Assembly (NCBI GenBank): GCA_034435395.1
Contig: DAOTXK010000310.1
Span: 1 to 16,361 of the forward strand
Source: DAOTXK01 sp034435395
GTDB taxonomy: Bacteria > Chloroflexota > Anaerolineae > Aggregatilineales > Ch27
Direction: 5' to 3'
Length of the DNA stretch: 16,361 nt
Shown here: positions 1 through 5,414 of the stretch, in pieces
How the letters are laid out: the number at the start of each line of letters is the position of its first letter
How positions within the stretch are numbered: position 1 is the first letter of the stretch
The notes under the pieces: generated by a model
Told to the model about the DNA's origin: nothing
The model's input: only the letters and a program-made list of their open reading frames with translations
Databases searched by the model: none
Made by a program: the position numbers and the translations under genes

Positions 1-3
1 GGC

Positions 4-1227
4 GTGCACGTCCTGGACAAAAAGAACATCCTGGTGGAGGAGTCGGTGGACAAGCTGGTGAGGCTGGTCCGGGAATCGATCCGGCGAAAAACGCCCCGGC
101 CAGCTCGCCCGTCTGTTCCGCCGCTGGCCCTGGCAGCCGTCGCCGGGATCGGGGCGCTGGCGGTGGTGGTCGTCCTGCTGCTGGCCGCGCTGCGGCTGTC
201 CTCCGGGGGCGGGACGCCGACCGCCGGCCCCCCCACAGCGGCGACGACCGCCGCGCCGGTGGTCATCGTGCCCACGACGGCGGCTCCGGTGGTCATTGTC
301 CCCACGACTGCCGTGCCCGCCCCGCCGCCCACGGCCACGCCCTCCGGCGGCGGCTACGGACAGATCGCCTTCACGCGGGAGACGACAGGCGGCAGCCTTG
401 AGCTGTACCTGATCGGGTCGGATGGCGCGGGCCTGACCCGCCTGAGCGCCGCCGGTAGCCGCATGGACGCCCGCCCCAGCTGGTCGCCGGACGGGACCCG
501 GATCGTCTTCCAGTCGGAGCGCGACCGCCGTCCCGACGGCGAGGGTTATGCCCGCGAGATTTACGTCATGAACGCCGACGGTTCAAACGCCCGGCGGCTG
601 ACCTACCAGGATACCAGCGATGGCCGCCCGGTCTGGTCGCCGGATGGGGCCCGAATCGCCTTCCAATCGCGGCGGGATGGGGACTACAACCAGATTTATG
701 TGATGAATGCCGACGGGTCGGGCACGCGCCGCCTCACCGACAACACGGCGGAAGAATTTTCGCCGCGGTGGTCGCCGGACGGTCGGCTGCTGTTCAGTTC
801 TGTGCGGGACGGCAACGGCGAGGTGTATGTGATGAGCGCCGACGGCTCCCGCCCGACCAACCTGACCCGGCACGGGGCCGACGATTACACCCCCGCCTGG
901 TCGCCGGACGGGACGCGGATCGTGTTCGTCTCCAACCGGGCCAACCTGCAAGAGGTCTGCGATGGCAGCAACCCGTGGGAGATTTATACCATGAATCCCG
1001 ATGGGTCCGACGTCCGCCGCCTGACCGAAAACTGTTTCCAGGAGTGGGAGACGATCTGGTCGCCGGACAGCCGGATGCTGGCCTTCGTCTCCAACCGGGA
1101 CGATCCGGACCCGGACGACGAGGATGTCCGCTGGGAGCTGTACGTGATGAACAGCGATGGGACCGGCCTCCGCCGCCTGACCGATGACGGTCGGAACAGC
1201 GGCCAGTTTGGCATCGCCTGGCGTTGA
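4..1227 (+). CDS. Membrane-anchored TolB/WD40-like beta-propeller protein (5' end possibly outside window)
   Basis: The 407 visible residues comprise a charged cytoplasmic N-terminus (1-40), one hydrophobic segment (about 41-63, rich in Ala/Val/Leu), a Thr/Pro/Ala linker (70-115) with a duplicated TTAAPVVIVP unit (81-100), and a C-terminal propeller (118-407). The propeller has six TolB-type repeats. Each carries a (V/L)xxDG(S/T)xxxxLT strand-loop, and most are followed by WSPDGxRIxFxSxRD, for example WSPDG at 211-215 and WSPDS at 352-356. This matches PD40/TolB-like six-bladed propellers, which usually mediate protein or ligand binding outside the cytoplasm. The topology implies an external propeller held by one anchor. 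The first codon shown is GTG, with only three in-frame bases before it and no ribosome site visible, so an N-terminal domain upstream is quite possible. Enzymatic function cannot be assigned. Confidence 0.85.
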   Translation: MHVLDKKNILVEESVDKLVRLVRESIRRKTPRPARPSVPPLALAAVAGIGALAVVVVLLLAALRLSSGGGTPTAGPPTAATTAAPVVIVPTTAAPVVIVPTTAVPAPPPTATPSGGGYGQIAFTRETTGGSLELYLIGSDGAGLTRLSAAGSRMDARPSWSPDGTRIVFQSERDRRPDGEGYAREIYVMNADGSNARRLTYQDTSDGRPVWSPDGARIAFQSRRDGDYNQIYVMNADGSGTRRLTDNTAEEFSPRWSPDGRLLFSSVRDGNGEVYVMSADGSRPTNLTRHGADDYTPAWSPDGTRIVFVSNRANLQEVCDGSNPWEIYTMNPDGSDVRRLTENCFQEWETIWSPDSRMLAFVSNRDDPDPDDEDVRWELYVMNSDGTGLRRLTDDGRNSGQFGIAWR

Positions 1228-1317
1228 TGGCCGGGCGGCGTCCAGGCCACCCATCGCCCCGGAGCGTGCCAGCCGGAGGCGATGCCTGGATGCCGGATCA
1301 CCGCCGTTGGGGGGGGG

Positions 1318-1346
1318 CGGGGCGCTCATGATCGGCGAGCGCCCCG
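1318..1346 (+). terminator. GC-rich hairpin after the propeller gene
   Basis: CGGGGCGCTC (1318-1327) pairs perfectly with GAGCGCCCCG (1337-1346), giving a 10-bp stem with a 9-base loop. It lies about 90 bases past the propeller gene stop and is followed by TATTATAAT rather than a clean T-run. It may terminate upstream transcription, but it also abuts the uma2 -10, so a regulatory role is possible. Confidence 0.45.
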
Positions 1347-1349
1347 TAT

Positions 1350-1355
1350 TATAAT
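1350..1355 (+). promoter_or_regulatory. Putative -10 element (TATAAT) of the Uma2 gene
   Basis: A perfect TATAAT lies 32 bases before the ATG at 1388. No good -35 is seen 16-18 bases upstream, where the preceding hairpin sits. The hexamer is overlapped by a palindrome (1353-1370). Confidence 0.5.
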
Positions 1356-1370
1356 GATGGTAACATCATT
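1353..1370. promoter_or_regulatory. Operator-like palindrome overlapping the uma2 -10
   Basis: AATGATG (1353-1359) and CATCATT (1364-1370) form a perfect inverted repeat around GTAA. It overlaps the last three bases of the -10 and the expected transcription start, a typical place for a repressor site. The binding protein is unknown. Confidence 0.4.
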
Positions 1371-1387
1371 AAGCTGGAACGCGCGCC

Positions 1388-2026
1388 ATGACCACAGCCC
1401 AGACCACCGGCCAAACCGACGCCGCCATCCCCGACCGCCTGACCTGGGAGGAGTTCCTCGCCTGGGCGGATGAGGACATGTTTGTGGAGTGGGTCGATGG
1501 GGAGGTCGTGATGATGTCACCAGCCAGCGCCTGGCGTCAGCAAATCCTCAAATTCCTGCTGCTGTTGCTGGAAGCCTATCTGAGCGAGCGCCCGATTGGT
1601 CAGGTGTTCGCCGCCCCGTTTCTGATGTATCTCCCCGACCGGCCCGCCGGGCGCGAGCCGGACCTGCTGGTGCTGTTGAACGAACATGCCGACCGTCTTG
1701 CCGACACCCACCTGGACGACCCCGCCGATCTGGTGGTGGAGATCGCCTCGGAGGAGAGCCAGGCCCGCGACCGGGGCGAGAAATACTACGAATACGAGGC
1801 GGCGGGCATCCCGGCGTACTGGCTGATCGATCCCCTGCGCGAGGCGGCGGACTTTTATCACCTGGATGACAAGGGCCACTACCGGCGTATCCCCCCCGAC
1901 GCCGACGGGTCTGTGCGCTGTGCGGTCCTGCCGGGTCTGCGCGTGAACCCGGCTCGACTGTGGCCGGAGGGGCTGCCCAACCTCGCGGAGACGCTGGAGC
2001 TGGTGCGCGGGATGCTGGCCGAGTAG
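1388..2026 (+). CDS. Uma2 family protein (DUF820), PD-(D/E)XK nuclease fold
   Basis: This 212-aa protein has a length and layout typical of the Uma2/DUF820 family. The N-terminal signature is LTWEEFLAW then VEWVDGEVVMMSP (33-45). The nuclease-fold core is EPDLLVLL (D92), DLVVEIASEES (E118), then RGEKYYEYEAAGIPAYWLID with K132, which together give the D-E-x-K metal site expected of the fold. Catalytic residues therefore look intact. Family members occur in many copies in cyanobacteria and Chloroflexota. They are called putative restriction-endonuclease-like proteins, but their biological role is mostly unproven. The ATG at 1388 follows a short leader with only a weak Shine-Dalgarno (GGA). No methylase or toxin/antitoxin partner is adjacent, so this looks like a solitary gene. 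Confidence 0.9.
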   Translation: MTTAQTTGQTDAAIPDRLTWEEFLAWADEDMFVEWVDGEVVMMSPASAWRQQILKFLLLLLEAYLSERPIGQVFAAPFLMYLPDRPAGREPDLLVLLNEHADRLADTHLDDPADLVVEIASEESQARDRGEKYYEYEAAGIPAYWLIDPLREAADFYHLDDKGHYRRIPPDADGSVRCAVLPGLRVNPARLWPEGLPNLAETLELVRGMLAE

Positions 2027-2039
2027 CCGTAGCGGTAGC

Positions 2040-2057
2040 GGCGGACTGTGGTCCGCC
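2040..2057 (+). terminator. Short hairpin after the Uma2 gene
   Basis: GGCGGAC (2040-2046) and GTCCGCC (2051-2057) form a 7-bp stem with a TGTG loop, 13 bases after the uma2 stop. No T-tract follows, so its role as a terminator is uncertain. Confidence 0.3.
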
Positions 2058-2072
2058 TCCACCAGGTGACGG

Positions 2073-2102
2073 TTGCCACCGGGCGACGCCCCTCGTTACA
2101 AT
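2073..2102 (+). promoter_or_regulatory. Putative sigma-70-type promoter of pcrA
   Basis: TTGCCA (2073-2078) and TACAAT (2097-2102) are separated by 18 bases. This is the best -35/-10 pair on the plus strand, and it lies 47 bases before the pcrA ATG. Confidence 0.55.
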
Positions 2103-2149
2103 AGCCCCCACACTCGAACAAACGACCGAAAGCTGCCAGCGAGGCTCCC

Positions 2150-4408
2150 ATGCCTGATTCACCCATCCTGGAAGGACTCAACCCGGCCCAGCGCGAGGCC
2201 GTCACCGCCGGGGACGGGCCACACCTGATCCTGGCCGGTCCCGGCAGCGGCAAAACCCGCGTCCTCACCCACCGCGTGGCCTACCTGATCCAGGAGAAGG
2301 ATGTCCGCCCCTACCGCATCATGGCCGTGACCTTCACCAACAAGGCCGCCCGCGAGATGCAGGGCCGCATCCAGCGGCTGCTCAGCGCGGGCCGGGGCGC
2401 GTCCGGCGAGGGCGGAGCGGCTCCGAGCGGGCTGGTGGTGGGGACCTTCCACGCCAGTTGTGCCCGCTTCCTGCGCATCGAGGCGGAGAATACACCCTAC
2501 ACCCGGGACTACGCCATCTTCGACACCCGCGACCAGCTCGCCGCCGTTAAGCAGGCCGCGCTGGAGCTTAATGTGGACATCAAACGCTTCCCGCCGCGCA
2601 GTCTGCTCAACGCCATCTCCGCCGCCAAAAACGAGCTGCTCACCCCGGAAGCCTATGCCGGGCGGGTGACCACGTACTTCGGGGAGATCGCCCGCCGGGT
2701 CTACGAGCGTTACCAGTCCCTCCTGCTGGCCAGCAACGCCATGGACTTCGACGACCTGCTGATGCAGACCGTGCTGCTCTTCCAGCAGTACCCGGACGTG
2801 GCGGCCAGGTACCAGGAGCGCTTCCGCTATGTGCTGGTGGATGAGTTTCAGGACACCAACTTCGCCCAGTACGTGCTGGTCCGGGCGCTGGCCGCCCCGC
2901 AGGATAACGTCTTCGCCGTCGGCGACCCCGACCAGAGCATCTACGCCTTTCGCGGCGCGGACTACCGCAACGTGTTACGCTTCCGGGCGGATTATCCCCA
3001 GGCCCGCACCATCCTGCTGGAGCAGAACTACCGCTCCACCCAGCACATCCTGGACGCGGCCATGGCCGTCATCGACCAGAATCCCAACCGCACCCCCAAG
3101 CGCCTGTTCACCGATCGCGGGGCGGGGGAGCCGCTGGCGCTCTACGAAGCCTTCGACGAGGACGACGAGGGGCACTTTGTGGTGAGCACCATCATCGAAC
3201 TCCACGAGGCCGCCGCCTACACCCCCGGCGAGTGCGCCGTCATGTACCGCACCAACGCCCAGTCCCGCGCCCTGGAAGAAGCCTTCCGCCGGGCCGGGAT
3301 GCCCTACCGCCTGATCGGGGCGACGCGCTTTTATGACCGGCGCGAGATTCGCGATCTGCTGGCCTACCTGCGGGTGGTTCACAACCCCAACGACTCGGTC
3401 AGCCTGGAGCGCATCATCAACACGCCGCCGCGCGGCCTGGGCGACAAAACTGTCGAGACCCTGTCCGAGTGGGCCGCTGCCCAGGGGATCACGCCCGGCG
3501 TGGCCATCCTGAGCCTGCGCGCCGGGGCGGAAGGGCCGTTCAGCCCCCGCGCCCGCCGCTCGCTGGAGGTCTTCGCCGAGCAACTGGCCGGGTGGCAGGC
3601 GCTGGTGGCGGCCGGCAGGCCGCCGCTGGAGGTCCTGGACGCGGTGATCGAGGGCATCGGCTACGAGCGATACCTGCGCACCGGCGACCCGGAGGGCGAG
3701 GACCGCTGGGAGAACGTGCTGGAGCTACGCCAGAGCGCCGCCGAATACGAAGGGCAGGACCTGGCGACGTACCTGATCGAGGTGGCGCTGATCAGCGACG
3801 TGGACGTGCGCGATGACGACGTGGACGCGCCCGCCCTGATGACGCTGCACAGCGCCAAGGGCCTGGAATTCCCGGTGGTGTTTATCTGCGGGCTGGAGGA
3901 GGGGATGCTGCCCCACGCCCGCAGCCTGGAGGACACCGCCAGCGGCGACCCGGAAGCGCTGGCCGAGGAGCGTCGCCTGATGTACGTGGGGCTGACGCGG
4001 GCCAAAGACCGCCTGTACCTGACCTATGCCTTCCGCCGGTCGCGCTTCGGCGGCTACGAGCCGAACCTGCCCAGCCGCTTCCTCTACGACCTGCCGCGCC
4101 AGGCCCTGGCCGGGTCGCCGCTGGAAGCCGCCTCCCGCGCCTACCAGGACAGTTACAGCCGCCTGACCGCCTGGGCGGACGACCTCCCCACCGTGATGCC
4201 CGGACGCCTGGCCGCGCGGCCCGGCTCGGACCCGGGGGCGGCCCCGGCGCGCTTTCGACCGGGGCAGCGGGTGGTGCACCCGGCCTTTGGCGAGGGCGTG
4301 GTGATCGAGTCGACGCGCTACCGCGATACCGAGGAGGTGGACGTGGAGTTTGTCGAGAGCGGGCGCAAGCGCATCGACGGCGGCTTCCTGGCCCCGCTGG
4401 AGGGGTAG
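2150..4408 (+). CDS. pcrA: ATP-dependent DNA helicase PcrA/UvrD (SF1A)
   Basis: This 752-aa 3'-5' helicase is predicted to act in DNA repair and in removing obstacles from replication forks. All SF1 motifs are present in order: Q motif LNPAQREAV (10-18), Walker A GPGSGKT (30-36), Ia VTFTNKAAREM (60-70), GTFHASCARFLR (98-109), Walker B DEFQDT (231-236), III GDPDQSIYAFRGAD (258-271), IV EQNYRST (291-297), V LHSAKGLEF (566-574) and VI RRLMYVGLTRAKD (608-620). The C-terminus (702-750, FRPGQRVVHPAFGEG and the following residues) is the Tudor-like tail that in PcrA/UvrD contacts RNA polymerase. Length fits PcrA. The ATG at 2150 is supported by GAGG five bases upstream and by the Q motif lying close to it. 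It stands alone between its own promoter and a 317-base gap. Confidence 0.96.
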   Translation: MPDSPILEGLNPAQREAVTAGDGPHLILAGPGSGKTRVLTHRVAYLIQEKDVRPYRIMAVTFTNKAAREMQGRIQRLLSAGRGASGEGGAAPSGLVVGTFHASCARFLRIEAENTPYTRDYAIFDTRDQLAAVKQAALELNVDIKRFPPRSLLNAISAAKNELLTPEAYAGRVTTYFGEIARRVYERYQSLLLASNAMDFDDLLMQTVLLFQQYPDVAARYQERFRYVLVDEFQDTNFAQYVLVRALAAPQDNVFAVGDPDQSIYAFRGADYRNVLRFRADYPQARTILLEQNYRSTQHILDAAMAVIDQNPNRTPKRLFTDRGAGEPLALYEAFDEDDEGHFVVSTIIELHEAAAYTPGECAVMYRTNAQSRALEEAFRRAGMPYRLIGATRFYDRREIRDLLAYLRVVHNPNDSVSLERIINTPPRGLGDKTVETLSEWAAAQGITPGVAILSLRAGAEGPFSPRARRSLEVFAEQLAGWQALVAAGRPPLEVLDAVIEGIGYERYLRTGDPEGEDRWENVLELRQSAAEYEGQDLATYLIEVALISDVDVRDDDVDAPALMTLHSAKGLEFPVVFICGLEEGMLPHARSLEDTASGDPEALAEERRLMYVGLTRAKDRLYLTYAFRRSRFGGYEPNLPSRFLYDLPRQALAGSPLEAASRAYQDSYSRLTAWADDLPTVMPGRLAARPGSDPGAAPARFRPGQRVVHPAFGEGVVIESTRYRDTEEVDVEFVESGRKRIDGGFLAPLEG

Positions 4409-4520
4409 GGCGTTCGGGTATCGATGGCGGCGGTCGCCCCGCTGGACGTGACCGACGAGGCGTCATCGACCGGCTGACAGCAGCCGACAACGGCGCGTTC
4501 CTCCAATGGGACGGCGCGCC

Positions 4521-4556
4521 TCACCCCTGGTGAATGATTCACCGCTGGTGAATGAT
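4521..4556. repeat. Tandem pair of 18-bp palindromic repeats upstream of the SlyD gene
   Basis: Two head-to-tail units, TCACCCCTGGTGAATGAT (4521-4538) and TCACCGCTGGTGAATGAT (4539-4556), differ at one base. Each contains TCACC-N3-GGTGA. Across the junction lies a perfect 15-bp palindrome GGTGAAT-G-ATTCACC (4529-4543). The pair ends 49 bases before the SlyD -10. This is the look of a cooperative regulator-binding site; the regulator is unknown. Confidence 0.6.
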
Positions 4557-4605
4557 CGCCAGCCCGCCTCAGGCGATTGCCCCTATCTTTTTGCGCGTAA
4601 ACGGG

Positions 4606-4611
4606 TATAAT
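4606..4611 (+). promoter_or_regulatory. Putative -10 element (TATAAT) of the SlyD gene
   Basis: A perfect TATAAT lies 114 bases before the ATG at 4726. The -35 region (around 4583-4588) is poor, which fits a promoter helped by an activator at the upstream tandem repeats. That link is an inference. Confidence 0.45.
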
Positions 4612-4725
4612 CCCCCCGCTCAGGCAGGGAGTCAGCCCGGCGGGCCTGGATGGACGCCAGGGGGCGCTCCCCTGGGCGAGGTAACGAGCAAACCCACACA
4701 GCATTCATGGGAAAAGGACAGTCAG

Positions 4726-5217
4726 ATGCCCCCCACCACGATACAAAACGGCGTCGTGGTCAGCCTGGCCTACACGCTGACCGTCGACGGCGAGGTGCTG
4801 GATCGTTCCACCGCGGACGACCCGCTGATTTACCTGCACGGAGCCGATAACATCATCCCCGGCCTGGAGAAGGCGCTGACCGGCCTGGCGGCTGGCGACA
4901 GCAAGCAGGTTGTGGTGACGCCGGAGGAAGCCTACGGCGAGTACGACCCGGATGACGTGGAAGAAGTCGAGCGCGATCTCTTCCCCTCGGATGTGGAACT
5001 GGTCGAGGGGTTGGTGCTGACGCTGCGCGATGAGGACGGCCACGAGTACGATGCGACGGTGGTGGAGGTGGGTGACGACACCGTCACCCTGGATTTTAAC
5101 CACCCGCTGGCCGGGGAAACGTTGCACTTCGAGGTGGAAGTGATCGAGCTGCGCGATCCCACGCCCGATGAGCGGGCGCACGGCCATCCGCACGTGCCCG
5201 ATATGCACCTGCACTAG
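4726..5217 (+). CDS. slyD: SlyD-type FKBP peptidyl-prolyl cis-trans isomerase
   Basis: This 163-aa protein is predicted to catalyse proline isomerisation and act as a cytosolic folding helper. It opens with the FKBP strand VVSLAYTLTVDGEVLDRST (11-29), then PLIYLHGADNIIPGLEKALTGLAAGDSK (33-60). The 'insert in flap' chaperone domain spans roughly 71-122. LDFNHPLAGETLHFEVEVIEL (122-142) is the SlyD signature. The tail HGHPHVPDMHLH (152-163) has five histidines and suggests metal binding, as in SlyD. The frame is open upstream to 4552, but the ATG at 4726 is chosen because AAAGGA (4713-4718) sits 7 bases before it and homology begins there. It is a monocistronic unit with no signal peptide. Confidence 0.92.
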   Translation: MPPTTIQNGVVVSLAYTLTVDGEVLDRSTADDPLIYLHGADNIIPGLEKALTGLAAGDSKQVVVTPEEAYGEYDPDDVEEVERDLFPSDVELVEGLVLTLRDEDGHEYDATVVEVGDDTVTLDFNHPLAGETLHFEVEVIELRDPTPDERAHGHPHVPDMHLH

Positions 5218-5273
5218 CCGGGCGAAGGGCCGGCCGCTGGCGGTCCCGATTCGTCAGTCCGGCGGGGCGCGGC

Positions 5274-5279
5274 TATAAT
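5274..5279 (+). promoter_or_regulatory. Putative -10 element (TATAAT) of the PBP gene
   Basis: A perfect TATAAT lies 135 bases before the chosen ATG at 5415. The -35 is weak (TTCGTC, 5250-5255, 18-base spacer). It shows the PBP is transcribed separately from slyD and gives a leader of about 130 bases in which no known RNA element was recognised. Confidence 0.45.
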
Positions 5280-5414
5280 CGCCCGCACCTGGTGATGGCC
5301 GGCCCACGGTCGGTCAAGCAGGGTGAAGGCGGGCCAGGGGGGCATAGGCGCAGGCCCACTTGCCGGGCAAGGGGCGCTGCGGGACCTGTGCCTCCTGTTA
5401 TTGGAGGAGAGGCG

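Larger units (their letters stand above)
4409..4725. other. 317-base gap between pcrA and the SlyD gene
   Basis: No convincing gene is seen here on either strand. It holds a CGGCTG-ACAG-CAGCCG hairpin (4471-4486), the tandem 18-bp repeat (4521-4556), a -10 element (4606-4611) and a leader of roughly 110 bases. The leader includes a 7-bp stem CCAGGGG/CCCCTGG (4657-4663 with 4669-4675). No known riboswitch class was recognised. Confidence 0.6.

Noticed and set aside
583..1329. 248-codon minus-strand frame opposite the propeller gene
   Set aside because: It is the mirror image of the repeated WSPDG/DGS blades, has no independent features, and runs into the hairpin region.
4552..4725. Longer SlyD start at 4552
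   Set aside because: It lacks a ribosome site, precedes the likely transcription start at about 4618, and the extra residues do not resemble any SlyD N-terminus.
5292..5414. Longer PBP start at 5292
   Set aside because: It would place 41 Gly/Arg-rich residues before a perfect lipoprotein signal. The ATG at 5415 has GGAGG at ideal spacing.
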